The position numbers were made by a program, and so were the translations under genes. From positions 104,481,152 to 104,545,151 of the forward strand of contig NC_057832.1 of NCBI RefSeq assembly GCF_910594005.1: DNA of 64,000 nt. The letters run 5' to 3'. Below the pieces are notes generated by a model, which was not told where the DNA came from, ran no database searches, and saw nothing but the letters and a program-made list of their open reading frames with translations. This DNA is from Cervus elaphus (taxonomy: Eukaryota > Chordata > Mammalia > Artiodactyla > Cervidae). Position 1 is the stretch's first letter, and each line of letters opens with the position of its first letter. This document shows positions 46,501-56,339 of the stretch, in pieces.

Positions 46501-47444
46501 TTTCACTCTCCTCACCTAGGTTTAAATCCAGGCTTTGCTATTTACAGCCTGTGTGATCTTGAATTGTTTGCTTAACCTCTCTGTGTTGAAATTGTTACAT
46601 GGAAAAATAATAGCGCATATCTGATTTTAAACAAGTTAACACACATAAAGTACTTTGAAAAGTACCTGGCATGTGGAATGTACATTAGCTATTTATCGTT
46701 TAAAGCACTCATAAAAAAAAAAAAAAAAACCCAAAACCTATAACCACCATGCTTGCTTCTACCCTTGCCACAGCTCCAGCTCTTCTGGTCAAAGTTGAAC
46801 AACCTATGATTCAGGTTACTTAAAAAAGATCTGATGGAATTCCCTGGTGGTCCAGTGACTAAGGACTCTTGGCTTTCATTGCCAAGGCTGTGGGTTTAAT
46901 CCCTGGTCTGGGAACTCAGATCCCACATACACCTTGCTCTCCCGGCAGTTAGAATGTTAAAGGACAAGAGGAAGATGAGACCTGTCAATCATTTAGTTAG
47001 GAAACAACCAGGAACAGGTTGCCCCAAAACATATTTTCCTAAGATTTGATGTAATGTAAATTTCTGTCTCATCTTTCTTTTTTTTTTTTTTAATCTTCTG
47101 GGATGTCCTTGGCTTCCAGTGACCATAGCTGGAATCCTTCAGTATCTGGCATGGTTCCAAACACACAGTTAATATGGGACTAAATAAATGTGCACTTAAA
47201 TACGTAACCAGAGCTTCCTCCTGTGTTGTCTTTAACGCCTTGTTTCTCCCCCTCTTGATCTCCAGGTATCTCGGATGAAGACATTATCAACATTACTCTT
47301 CCTACTGGGGTCCCCATTCTCCTGGAACTGGATGAGAACCTGCATACTGTTGGGCCTCACCAGTTCCTGGGCGACCAAGAGGCTATCCAAGCAGCCATTA
47401 AGAAAGTTGAGGATCAAGGAAAAGTGAAACGAGCTGACAAATAA
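30921..47444 (+). CDS. BPGM: Bisphosphoglycerate mutase, spliced CDS join(30921..31521,47266..47444)
   Basis: The two coding segments join to 780 nt (259 residues plus stop), the normal family length. BPGM converts 1,3-bisphosphoglycerate to 2,3-bisphosphoglycerate in the red-cell cytosol (Rapoport-Luebering shunt), with weak phosphatase and mutase side activities; 2,3-BPG tunes haemoglobin oxygen affinity in many mammals. Visible hallmarks of the histidine phosphatase superfamily: the Arg-His-Gly motif at residues 10-12 (phospho-acceptor His11), Arg62, Glu89-Arg90 with Tyr92, Arg116-Arg117, and the second catalytic His188 in Ala-His-Gly-Asn. Residue 14 is Gly, which separates BPGM from the PGAM1/PGAM2 mutases (Ser there). 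The start at 30921 has A at -3 and is the first ATG in exon 2. Splicing is in phase 1 within Gly201. Ser97 sits where I expect the conserved family Gly. No frameshift or premature stop is present, so this is an active gene, not a processed copy. Confidence 0.98.
31715..31885. mobile_element. MER5A-like hAT fossil
   Basis: Starts agaatcacctggagggaggg and ends tgcttgagaaccactgattt, the MER5A pattern. Confidence 0.7.
31886..32370. other. Intron 2; no repeat recognised
   Basis: Short unique stretch with a (TTG)n run at about 31972-31987. Confidence 0.6.
32371..33272 (-). mobile_element. BovB LINE 3' fragment with 8-bp target duplication
   Basis: About 900 bp of antisense BovB, including the reverse-transcriptase Tyr-Ala-Asp-Asp box (minus frame 32884-33243) and the 3' end with (CAA)n on the left. 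Flanked by ataatccc at 32363-32370 and 33273-33280. Frameshifts break the coding frame. Confidence 0.93.
33281..34037. other. Intron 2; no gene or clear repeat
   Basis: AT-rich unique-looking sequence. Confidence 0.6.
34038..34092 (+). mobile_element. Bare poly(A)-like insertion with 14-bp target duplication
   Basis: aaagacaatttcct occurs at 34038-34051 and 34079-34092 and encloses only 27 nt of A-rich sequence (34052-34078). This fits a retroposon insertion truncated down to its tail. Confidence 0.7.
34093..34379. other. Intron 2; nothing recognised
   Basis: Unique-looking sequence. Confidence 0.5.
34380..35455 (+). mobile_element. Old L1M element, split by another repeat
   Basis: The left part (34380-34479: gagaaaacaatctggcagtt) and right part (34930-35455: agcagcattattcataaaag; aacccaaatgcccatcaatg) are consecutive in L1 3' sequence. 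The intervening 34480-34925 is a different repeat. Confidence 0.75.
34480..34925. mobile_element. Interspersed repeat inside L1M; same family as 52285-52660
   Basis: Opens with a ttcctagggtgtctgtaaca motif, then gactgggtggctcagaaa-like and tctcacagtcccaggagctg segments. The copy at 52285 has matching gttgtaacaaagcgccacag and ggttcaggaggctgggacg. Common mammalian repeat, family name not assigned. Confidence 0.6.
35641..35860 (+). mobile_element. Bov-tA SINE, near full length
   Basis: Low-divergence head and body from aggcttccctggtggctcag to the gactgagtggcagacactga tail. Confidence 0.96.
35861..36319. other. Intron 2; no gene
   Basis: Purine-rich on the + strand around 36090-36240. The antisense 61-codon frame is unsupported. 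Confidence 0.55.
36330..36418 (-). mobile_element. Severely truncated L1 with 10-bp target duplication
   Basis: An 89-bp antisense piece of ruminant L1 3' end (ggtggtttttgccatacatt) with its tail on the left. Flanked by aggaagtctt at 36320-36329 and 36419-36428. Confidence 0.9.
36429..36966. other. Intron 2; short internal repeat, no gene
   Basis: ctgttgttaagattc occurs at 36514-36528 and 36543-36557. Confidence 0.6.
36967..37135 (-). mobile_element. Bov-tA SINE
   Basis: Antisense body, then a tRNA-like head that is truncated after tgcattgctggtgg. Confidence 0.9.
37215..37410 (+). mobile_element. BovB 3' end fragment
   Basis: The last ~190 bp of BovB with (CAA)n tail. Flanks attgaat on both sides (about 37208 and 37420) may be a 7-bp duplication. 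Confidence 0.85.
37482..37699 (+). mobile_element. Bov-tA SINE with perfect 13-bp target duplication
   Basis: Flanked by cttactttaaggg at 37469-37481 and 37700-37712. Confidence 0.95.
37800..38065 (+). mobile_element. CHR-type tRNA-Glu SINE, near full length
   Basis: Head from ggacttccctggtggtccag, body through aaccgagagagtag-like segment and a T/A-rich 3' end. Confidence 0.92.
38066..38781. other. Intron 2; no gene or clear repeat
   Basis: AT-rich unique-looking sequence. Confidence 0.6.
38782..38890 (-). mobile_element. Internally deleted Bov-A/Bov-tA SINE
   Basis: Begins with (CTG)n and antisense Bov-A, then jumps at about 38870 directly to the tRNA-like acttaccacctgagctg end, skipping ~80 bp. 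Confidence 0.85.
38891..39252. other. Intron 2; possible sense MIR at about 39085-39190
   Basis: tgagtgcatactgtgcgcta ... cagtactaggcattttgca resembles MIR. No gene. Confidence 0.45.
39253..39559 (-). mobile_element. Long CHR-type (CHRL-like) SINE with imperfect target duplication
   Basis: About 307 bp antisense, ending with gagccgccagggaagcc. Flanks aagtcatgtttt (39241-39252) and aagtcaggtttt (39560-39571) differ at one base. Confidence 0.88.
39620..40440 (-). mobile_element. L1 LINE 3' region
   Basis: The reverse complement reads the L1 3' end: antisense landmarks include gatccatccatattgtcaca, cagaatggctgcaccagttt and gcatttccctgaagtttagt. Overlapping frames of 60-85 codons are not genes. 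Confidence 0.88.
40441..41551. other. Intron 2; no gene or clear repeat
   Basis: Unique-looking. Antisense frames at 40534-40792 lack any domain. Confidence 0.6.
41552..41778 (+). mobile_element. Bov-tA SINE
   Basis: Sense head ggcttcccaggtagcgctaa, Bov-A body, and gagcatgcacacgcacat tail. Confidence 0.94.
41779..43597. other. Intron 2; repeat-poor, no gene
   Basis: The 90-codon frame at 42528 and the shorter frames have no recognisable domain. Confidence 0.55.
43610..43815 (-). mobile_element. Bov-tA SINE with perfect 12-bp target duplication
   Basis: Flanked by gttcatccctgt at 43598-43609 and 43816-43827. Confidence 0.95.
44095..45010 (-). mobile_element. Old L1M element, split by a Bov-tA
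   Basis: Antisense L1M on both sides of the SINE: gtataattcagtggcttttc on the left, tggaatcatgcagtatatac and gaccactcatt-like L1 landmarks on the right. Confidence 0.8.
44349..44567 (-). mobile_element. Bov-tA SINE nested in L1M
   Basis: Antisense body and head (attctttacctgctgaacca). L1M resumes immediately after. Confidence 0.93.
45011..45800. other. Intron 2; no gene or clear repeat
   Basis: Unique-looking sequence up to the BovB target site. Confidence 0.6.
45801..46512 (-). mobile_element. BovB LINE 3' fragment with 8-bp target duplication
   Basis: About 712 bp of antisense BovB, flanked by cacctagg at 45793-45800 and 46513-46520. The right end is the 5' truncation, at the gagagtgaaaaagc motif. 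Confidence 0.94.
46513..46705 (-). mobile_element. MIR SINE, split on its left by BovB
   Basis: Antisense MIR: ccaggctttgctatttacag and gaaaagtacctggcatgtgg. Confidence 0.75.
46706..47265. other. 3' end of intron 2, with a CHR SINE
   Basis: A-run at about 46712-46729, CHR-type SINE at 46835-46945, T-run near 47079-47092, then unique sequence and the exon 3 acceptor. Confidence 0.65.
46835..46945 (+). mobile_element. CHR-type tRNA-Glu SINE
   Basis: Sense head attccctggtggtccagtga, then ccctggtctgggaactcaga. Confidence 0.88.
47266..47444 (+). other. BPGM: BPGM exon 3, coding part (terminal exon)
   Basis: The acceptor is a pyrimidine-rich run ending in CAG at 47263-47265. The exon opens with gtatctcgg, completing Gly201 and continuing Ile-Ser-Asp-Glu-Asp. 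It encodes the C-terminal 58 residues, including the Thr-Leu-Pro-Thr-Gly-Val-Pro strand and the Phe-Leu-Gly-Asp segment shared with phosphoglycerate mutases. It ends in a Lys-rich tail and TAA at 47442-47444. The 3' UTR continues without a visible splice donor. Confidence 0.97.
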
Positions 47445-48805
47445 AGTCTTTCCCACGTGCTGGCTAGGAATAGCTGCAGAAGGAGTGGCATGCAGTGTGT
47501 TATGGGTGCTCATCTTGCTTTTTTTTTTTCTTTTTTGGTCTCCCTGCCTGATTTTTCCAGATCTAGGCTGTGGGGTAGAGTTTGTAGAGGTAATTAGGTA
47601 ACTTAACCTTGGCCCAGTTAAAGGCTTTAGGATGCCCAAGTGCTTATGTCATAGCCTTATGCGCTAACCCCTGCCGGCCTCCTTTTAATTAGTCACTAAG
47701 TTAGTCACCAGTGGGGCTTAATCAATGTCCTAAGTTTCTGAGATGGGAAAGCAACAAATGAAGGTCAAGTTCAAGGTCGTCCTCATTCAGTAAATCAGTA
47801 TTGAGTCACTACTGACAGACCTTCACTTCAATAAGACGTTTGTGTTTATAGAAAATTTCTGGGATGATAATAAAGGATATTAGATAATATGCTCTACTTA
47901 AGTATTTATTACTAGTCTTTTCCTCAAGGAAAAGGGGTATTCTCATAGGTAAGACCAACGGCCCATTAAATGGGAGAGTCACAGATGGATTCTTCCAAAG
48001 CAGCCAGCTACAAACAGCAAGGCCCTTTGCCTCATCTCTAGTCCAGAGACATCCTGTTTGACATCTGGTGGAATTCCTTTCTGGCTGCTGGAATTAGCAG
48101 CATATAGATAGCCATGGCTGTTCATGTTCTCTTTTGTTTTTAAACATTAATCGTGGGCTCCTTAAAATTGATTTAAAAATAAGTTCTGTGTCTGAAAATG
48201 GTACCCCCAAAGTATTTCCATATGATTCGTAAGTATTAAGTACAAGCTTCTGGATTAGTCTCTGCTCTCATCTTCCTGTAACACAAAGAGTTGTACTGGT
48301 TTCAAAACACAGACATGCTTAATTCTCTATAAATTGAAGGTTGGGTCGGGGTGAAGGTAGAATACAGTAGGTGTAATTTCATTCACTTGAACAGGGGAAA
48401 TGGTAGACTGGCACTTGTCACGTACATTTGTTCTTTATCTGCTGAGGGCAAAACATTATGGTACGTAGTCTGTAGTCCTCAGGATAGACCACAGACTGAT
48501 TGATTGATTGCTCATCGATCTTAATGATACAGGATGTCTTTAGATGCTGTATAGACAGGTACGTCATCATTTCTTTAAGCTACTGCCTTATGTCAAAGCA
48601 AGTGACATACGTTTCAATGATAGACTCATCTTAACAGTTTACGACTATAATAGCTATTACAGGTATCACCAGTTTTTCACGGTTTTCCATTGGTGGATTA
48701 GTTTATTTGTATCCATTTTATAGTAAAATTGGTATTAGAAGGAAACTAATTATAAAACCCTTGCTACTGCTTGGTCTCCACTGATCCTTAAATCAAGACT
48801 TAGAG
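47445..48805 (+). other. BPGM: Probable BPGM 3' UTR and immediate downstream sequence
   Basis: Mostly unique, AT-rich sequence follows the BPGM stop. AATAAA hexamers occur at 47440-47445 (overlapping the stop codon) and 47869-47874. Further hexamers lie at 49469-49474, 50402-50407 and 50669-50674 and could serve longer transcripts. The sequence does not decide which is used. A T-rich run lies at about 47519-47536. The antisense 135-codon frame over exon 3 looks like chance. Confidence 0.55.
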
Positions 48806-48920
48806 GGACTTTCCTGGCAGTTCAGTGGTTATGACTCTGAACTTCCAATACAGGGGACACGGGTTCCATCCCTGGTCAGGGAACTAAGACCCCACGCACT
48901 GTGCAGTGCAGCCAAAAGAT
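48806..48920 (+). mobile_element. CHR-type tRNA-Glu SINE
   Basis: Sense head gggactttcctggcagttca, ccctggtcagggaactaaga and the gtgcagtgcagccaaaag end. Confidence 0.92.
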
Positions 48921-51220
48921 AAAGAAGACTTAGAGCATCAGCTGATAAAGGTGGCTGAAAAGAACATGGTTTGCTCACAGCTGGCCACATCTGCAATGCG
49001 TAAGGACACGGAATGTGGCTGCTTGGCATTCCTGACCAACTACTGTCTTTTCTGCTGCCGTCCTTCTTTTCACAGTCCTGTTGCCCAAACAAATAGCACT
49101 CTTTATGATAATTCAGAGATCAGGGCCGCAAATACAACTATCGTCTCTTCCTAGAATTCCAAACCTGTGGCTAAACTTCAACTCAGACCATTTTTGAACA
49201 GCTTCATCTCTGGAACTGGCATCTGAATTTTCCAGCCCAAGTGCTGACCTTGTCTTAAAGCAGCTCAAGAGCCCAGATTTGGATTTTCCCCTCGTCCCAC
49301 CTCTAGACGTCCACCTCCAGAGCACCCCCAGCAGCATGATTGCTCCTATGCACAAAGCTGTGCTCACGCTCAGTCACTGGAGCCTCACAGACTTCCGCAG
49401 AGAGGGATGATTGTTGCTGACACATTCTGGTGCAATTTTGGTTTTATTGTTTTTGACATCTTGGCTGAAATAAATGAGATTTATGAAAACTTGATGTACA
49501 TTATCTTTAACAACTTTAGCACGTCAACCTTGAGACCACCTAGCGAACCTGTTTTCTTTGCATGGTTTGCAAAGTATTCAGGATTTTTGATGTAGGTACC
49601 TTGAAGTATGCCTAACCTGGATCCTTATCTTGGTATCCTCTGTACTGTGTCAAGCTGGGACCATAAAAAGGGGGAATTTTTTAAATGTAAAAAATGATAG
49701 CTTATCTAGAAATTTGGTCCTTGGCGGGCCAGGTTTGGCTTGCCCTGTAACCACCTAGCCAAGTTTCTTCTACCCAGGCTGTAATACTTGTTATATGCAG
49801 GTCCAGTGTGGTAAGATAATAGCCATAACAAGATGCTATGAATTTTAATTTTTAAATATCTCAAATGAATCCTGGATCCCAGTACATTGACACTTTGTTT
49901 TTCTGAAAAAAACAGAAATTCTGCCTCAGGAAAAAGGTTCTTAAAATCATCCAGTGCAAATTTGAGCACTGAATTAACAAAGCATCCTCTGTTAGGATAC
50001 GTTACATCATGTATGTTTCCTTGATAAAGATGTGCAAGGAAAATTTCTCAACATGATCTGGCTATTTCCATGCTTAACCAGATTCTTTTGCCCCAAATTT
50101 GCAGACTATTTCTCATCTTGGGTCATGACCACTTTTATTAAAATGCAGCCCTTCGTGTGCACATTAATGGCAGTGGTTATTTGTCTTCTAGCCTGGGAAA
50201 CCTCCCCAGAGGCTCTGTAGCTTTGTTGCCAGATGCTTTTTTTCGTTAAAGCCAATCCCTGTTGGGCTGCAGTTGGCCAACTTGGTAGCCAGAAGCAGAA
50301 ATCCTTCCAGGAAAGAGAAGTCAGAGATCACATATGTTTCCCCGCTTCCTACCATGTAGTTATAATTTTTTATTTTTCCAGCCCCTCTCTGTTTATGACA
50401 GAATAAAGTAGGGGAACCAGCTTTACTGGACAGAAAGTTCATCATCCCCAACATCATTTTTAATTCATTTTTATGCGCTTACAAGTGGCAAGTCTCTCTT
50501 CAAAGTTCAGATTCCCTCTCACCTGGAAAGTCTTTCATGTGTTTCTCTTCCCTCAGAAAAACAAAATTGCCTCAACATTTCAGACTCTGATCACTTTTCC
50601 TGCTTTTGTCTTCTGCGTGGTTGGATTTTGCAAGTTTGGAACTCACTTCTATAGCACTGTTCGTCTTAATAAATCATGCATTGCCTCTCAGCAGATCTGA
50701 CTGTGGCAGATGCTATGTTATGCCGTATCCTGAGGGTTTCCACATTGGACTGTGAGGGAAATTTTGTCCCAAGGGGAATATGAAACGACTGTACTGTAAG
50801 AATATTTTAATCATGCAATCTCTCTTTAGTGCCAAAGCTATTTAGCAAAATGATAGGCAGAATTAAAGTCACTCTTGCCCACAATTGGCGAAATTTTATT
50901 TATTGGAGGATAATCTCACTATATAGACTAGCTTTTAAGCCATGGAGTTTAAGTCCAAAAAATGTAAGTTCCTTAGACAAAATCTTAAACATGAGCCAGA
51001 TTGTCATCATCACTTTTGACTTTCACATAATAGAGCCACATTTTATTTGCCTTCTATTTAGTTGGGGCTGGCCCTTTAAACTTATGCTTACTCTGATTTA
51101 ACAGGAATATATTTTTAATATCTTTTTATTATAAAACATTTTAAACATCCACAAAATCTGAGACTGTAAATAGCACAAGCAACACTCATTTACCGATCAC
51201 CCACTACCACTTCATTAACT
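48921..51220. other. Downstream of BPGM; repeat-poor, no gene recognised
   Basis: Frames up to 90 codons on both strands without domains. Several AATAAA hexamers leave open a longer BPGM 3' UTR reaching into this stretch. Confidence 0.5.
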
Positions 51221-51421
51221 CTGTTGTTGTTTGGTTACTAAGTCATGTCTGACTCTTTGTAACTCCATGGACTGTAGCCCACCAGGCTCCTCTTCTTCCC
51301 AGGCAAGAATGCTGGAGTGTGTTGCCATTTCCTTTTCCAGGGGATCTTCCCAACCCAGAGATCGAACCCGTGTCTCCTGCTTGGCAGGCAGATGCTATAC
51401 CACTGAGCCACCTGGGAACCC
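51221..51421 (-). mobile_element. Bov-tA SINE with imperfect 10-bp target duplication
   Basis: Flanks ttcattaact (51211-51220) and ttccttaact (51422-51431). Confidence 0.92.
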
Positions 51422-51431
51422 TTCCTTAACT

Positions 51432-52284
51432 TGTGACCACCATCGTGTGTGTCTTCTCACTCTGCCCACTGGATTGCTTTGAAACAAATGCTGAATGTCA
51501 AACAGGATAGATTTTGAGAAAGAAAACTCCTCTGATAGTCTTCAACCAGTTAAAATGAAAGCCCCAGTAATCTCTTCTGATATTTGTCCATTTTGGTACT
51601 CTCAAGAAACAGCCGTTGCTAAGTTGTCCAATTCAGGTCCTAAATACAGTTGCATTATCTGTCCTTGCTCTTTAGAGAGCTGTTAGTCTGTTCTGTGTGA
51701 CTTCTGCAGGATAATTTGGAATGATTGGGTAACACTGATGTTAAATTCAAGTGTTTAAAGATGTAAATATTCCTGAGACTATTTTGAAGAATTACTTAAG
51801 TAATTCTGAATTTCATAGGTTTAAAAATTGAGCATATTTGTTGATGTTGTTGTAAATTAGGTTACTCACAAAGGGAGAAGAGAGATAGAAGGTGGAGGAA
51901 GATAAAGAAGACCACCATGTTACTAGTTTTGAACTGGAGATATTTGTATGAATGTGTATGTGACTTCCTCTCTCTTCCCAGCCCCACCTCTCCTTTTCCC
52001 CCACCCCCAGCTCTGGCTGTGTGCTCTGAAAGAGCCTGGAAGCCATAACCCAGTAATAAAACACACCTAGTTACCTTGATCTTGTTTAATAAATACTGTT
52101 CCACAGATCCAGCGATGTTTGGGAAAACTGTTGATTCCAGGTTGGAAGCAGATAAAGTGAACTTAGAACACCCTGAGTCAGAAAAGAAGAAAATGCCCGA
52201 ATACTGGTGGGGCATAAACATTGGCTTCAGGTGCCAAATTTGGGACAGTTTGAGTTTAAAGAATAACAGTGATGGATTATAAAA
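51432..52284. other. No gene; site of the longest repeat-free open frame
   Basis: A 224-codon antisense frame (51862-52536) starts inside a repeat at 52285-52660 and has irregular composition. I treat it as chance. Confidence 0.5.
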
Positions 52285-52660
52285 CATTTGTTTTAGTCTG
52301 TTCAGGCTGTTGTAACAAAGCGCCACAGATGACTTAAATAAACATCTCTCACGGTTCAGGAGGCTGGGACGTCCAAGGTCAAGGCACTGGCAGATTGATT
52401 GTCTGATGAGAACTGTCTTCCTGGTTTTCAGACTGACATCTTGCTGTGTCCTCACACGGTAGAGAGGGAGGGGGCTCTGGTCTCTTTCTTTTAGAACACT
52501 ATTCTTATCATGGGGGATCCACCCCCATGACCTCATCTAAACCTGCTCACCTCCCAAAGGCCCCACCTCCAAACACCATCACCCCAGGGAGCAGGGTTTT
52601 ACCAATTAGGTTTGAACCTTAATTGGATATTTTGATTAAAAGTTATAAAGGACATTTTAG
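52285..52660. mobile_element. Interspersed repeat, same family as 34480-34925
   Basis: Shared landmarks: gttgtaacaaagcgccacag, ggttcaggaggctgggacg, and cccccatgacctcatctaaa. Family name not assigned. Confidence 0.6.
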
Positions 52661-52900
52661 GGGCTGAAAAATTTGAGGTTGAGGTGTCATGATGCCTGCA
52701 ATTCACCTTCAAGTGGTTCAGCCAACACAGTGTTCATACATATTTAAAGAGACACAGAAAGCAAATTAATAAATTACAATTGATAAATTGAGGAAAGAAT
52801 TTATAATGCTGTGCTATTCTTCCAGCTTTCCTATAGGTTGGATATTTTTCAAAATAGAAGCAAAGAAAAAGTAACAGGGGAAACATTGATAAGCAACCAA
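52661..52900 (+). mobile_element. Old L1M-type 3' end
   Basis: Diverged L1 3' sequence ending gatatttttcaaaatagaag. Confidence 0.5.
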
Positions 52901-53949
52901 AACAGCCTCGTATTAAAAATGAAAACACGTTTTTGCTATATGCAATGACTGGATAAATGTGACTGGTTTCTGTACTTTTTAGTTCTCAAAATTTCAGTCT
53001 TGTTAGTAAAGGAAAACCTTCTTAAGTCTATATTATATTGTCAAGAGACAAATAGTTGTATGCTTATTTTACTTCTGCTAGGTCTAGTGCTACAGTTACA
53101 TATCAGACCAACAATTATTAATACCTTATCTGCTAATACAAGTCAGAAACAGGATTATGATTGCCATCACCTTGTAGCTGAACAAAGAGAATTTATTTCT
53201 TCTGATGCAAGACCTTAGGCTTTAATCTTTTCCTCCCTGAGACTGACATCCCTTCTTAATGACACCTGTTTGACTCCTAAACTCCACTTAATCTCTGGGC
53301 CTCCATTTCCTTGGAATTTGGCTCCCTGAAGCAATCATCTCCCGTGTGCCTTGTTTCACTCAGCTCAGGGTCACACCTCAGGTTGGATACGTGTGACCTC
53401 GAAGCAGCTATGGTTTTCGACTGCTGCTCCATGCTTCCTTCTACTGAGACTGCTGGGGGTCAATTGCCTGTAATGAATGCTTTTCATTGGCACCAAAAAC
53501 CAGCCTTTTATTTATATTGTGGTTGGCCACTTAAACCTTCAGTCTATTCTTACTTTAAAAACAAGGTTCATGAAAATAATCCCTGTTTTCATGAAGGAAG
53601 CTCTACCTTTTCAAGACGGCTTCATTTAATTCTCTGCAATGCCAAGCTCTTAAAAACTTCAGCATAGACCAGAATGCAACATAAGCTTGTGTCCAAAGAG
53701 CCAGTGCCTCACTTCTAGTCTGCAGAAAACAGATGCCATCTGATAGCAACTGCAGCAACCATAGACCGAAATGTCAGGTGGTGCCTTTCTTTCCCTGAAG
53801 CACTTGCACCTGAAGGAGCTGTTTTGTTTCCGAGTTTTTACTCAAGAATATCTCATGAATTCACTCTAGCCACACACATACTGAAAAGGGCACATTAGCC
53901 AACCACATTTCCCTGTATCCACTTGAGAGGAAGCTTCATTTGATGTAAT
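52901..53949. other. No gene or clear repeat seen
   Basis: A 118-codon frame at 53311 has no domain, and no splice or promoter context supports it. Confidence 0.55.
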
Positions 53950-53959
53950 GTTGACCTAG

Positions 53960-54151
53960 TGTCCGTCGCTCAGTTGTGTCTGACTCTTTGTGACCCCATG
54001 GGCTGTGTTCACCAGGCTCCCCTCCAGTCAAGAATACTGGGGTGGGCTGCCATTCCCTTCTCCAGGGGATCTTCCCAACCCAGGGATGGAACCCAGATCT
54101 CCTGCATTGCAGGCAGATTCTTCACCATCTGAGCCACGAGGGAAGGTCAAC
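53960..54151 (-). mobile_element. Bov-tA SINE with 10-bp target duplication
   Basis: Flanked by gttgacctag at 53950-53959 and 54152-54161. Confidence 0.94.
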
Positions 54152-54161
54152 GTTGACCTAG

Positions 54162-56339
54162 GTGGAGAGTAAAACACAGCTGGAGTTTGTTTCTGTCAAA
54201 TTAATTGTGTAAAAATCTCCTCTCTTACCAAAAAGACTTTGAAGCAGTTAAACCTGGAACTTGGAGCAGAGAGGGTCAAGACCATTATATAGTGTACACT
54301 CATGATTGAGGTCATTTAATTCAGTATGACACTTTTTCTATAGACCATTCACTGGCGTTCTCCAGGCTGCTACTAGCCATTGGTATAGTAAAATACTAGT
54401 CAGTATTTTTATTTCTGATGCACCCCCAGGATTCTGGATGGTAGGAAACACTATTTGGAGCTGGAATTCCAGGTACTCTCCCGAGAGTCTTGGTATTTTA
54501 TAATCTTTATTTAATCTTTATTTCTGCACCTAGACACTGGGGGTCAGTATTTATTCATAAATGCCTCTCAATTTGACTGTAAGCCCAGCTCTGGCTACTT
54601 ATGAAAGGTGATGTCTAGAGAGTCCTGGAGTTGATGGTGGGATTTCTCTCTCTGATTGTGTAACTACAGAGCCCAGCCTAGGTAAACATAAAATGTAAAT
54701 ATAAACATTGTGGATCCCTGTAGGACTGTAACCAGGGAAGGAGGCAGACAGTTTTCAATCTGAAATATAAACTAACACCAGATCCTTTTCCTTTCTGGAG
54801 ACTTGTCTGACAACATTGGTCCAACGGGCGCACTCAAATCCTCAGGCAGAATTTGGCCATCACCCCTGACTTTCCTTCTGGTTACTTATTTTTTGTTGAT
54901 TCTCCCTCCTCCTAGCTGTCAAATTCATCTCTATCCCCACCACTCAGGCCTTGAGTCACATCCCCACCTTTCCTCTCTTTATGAGACTCGCATGCTGCCT
55001 ACTGCACTAAGAAGGCACGTCTCTCTCTTTAGACATTTCAGCAGTCTTCTAGATGATCTGCTTTTACTCTCCTTCAGTCCTCTCCAGGGTGACCTTTCAA
55101 AAGGTCTACCACACAGTACTTCACACAAACTTTTAGGGACACCAACCTTGTTTAAGCCTCTGCCTTTGTACTCATTTCTCCTCCATCACCACCCCATCTT
55201 TTTATCTCCTGCCTAATATCTGCTTATCTCTCAGGGCTCTTAGGCTCTCAAGGATCCCTGTGATTTACCTCTGCTGGATCTCATCTGTCTCTTTGTCTTT
55301 TCACTGGCAGGAGAATGGAATGAAGTTAAGTTCTCTGCCTCACAAAGCTGGGTGCCAGGCAAGGTCATGCAAACTTACTCTCCAGACTCCCCCAAATTTA
55401 CCTCCCATGAGCATTAAACCATCCATTTTTTATAGATATATTCTTTAAAATAGTTCTTGTCTAGAGATATTTGATCTTAAGCTGTACTATGCTTTGTGGC
55501 AGTCTTCCCACTGTGTGAATTCATGGAAGCAGAAATGGAAACCCTGCTGCTGGTGGAGTGGAACACAAGTGAGGCTGAGTAGCCCTTCAACCCAGAGCAC
55601 TTCTCCATAGGCAGCTGCTATAATGGTGAGAAAACAGGTTAATGAGTTGTGTTCTTGCTTTTTATTCAAATTATATAGTTAAATATATCAGTCTAAATAT
55701 GTTAAAAATAAGTAAACTCCTTAATCCTGCAATCCAGAGAGCTATTTCTTTTCCTGTATGAATTTTCACATAGATATATTCTTAATTTGTATTCAATTTT
55801 GTATTCTTTTCTTCATCATAAGCATTTCTCCATGCTTCATAGACTTCAAACAATTGTATTATATGGATAAATACCATTCCATTATTTGGATAAAATTTAA
55901 ATGTCCCAAAAGGAGGCAATTAGATGCTTTCAACATTCTGCTCTAATAATCAATTCTGTCCCTATAACTTCTCTCCCAGACTCTTTTTGAATGTTTATGA
56001 GTTCCAATGCAAGAGCACAGTGGAGGCCCACTTGCTTTTTGTCCAAATATTTTAAAATATCAATCAAGCTAACAGACATTTTATGTACCTTGCAAATATA
56101 CCTTCATAACAAAAATATTTTAAAGTATATAAAGGTATTTTTTTTTTTATAACTGAAAGCCACCACACATGGGGAATGGTTATGGAAGTCTTCTCTGAAA
56201 AGAAGAGTGGTCCAATGTCCCAAGACCTTGTTGCCACTGAAGAACTTCAGCTACATGACACACAGTCTCCCCAAAGCAACATTTAGATTCTACTATTGAG
56301 AAATATAATCCCTATAAGAATCATAAATCCTATACTATT
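54162..56339. other. No gene; pyrimidine-rich stretch at 54840-55260
   Basis: The pyrimidine-rich part carries a 137-codon frame of low-complexity Ser/Leu/Pro content and may be an old L2-like repeat. Elsewhere AT-rich. Confidence 0.5.

Noticed and set aside
47232..47639. A 135-codon antisense frame across BPGM exon 3
   Set aside because: Shadow of the real exon and its 3' UTR on the other strand; no independent support.
51862..52536. A 224-codon antisense open frame, the longest in the window
   Set aside because: It starts inside an interspersed repeat, has no recognisable domain or promoter context, and its composition is irregular. Treated as chance.
54803..55216. A 137-codon + strand frame
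   Set aside because: Low-complexity pyrimidine-rich sequence, probably an old repeat; no domain or splice structure.
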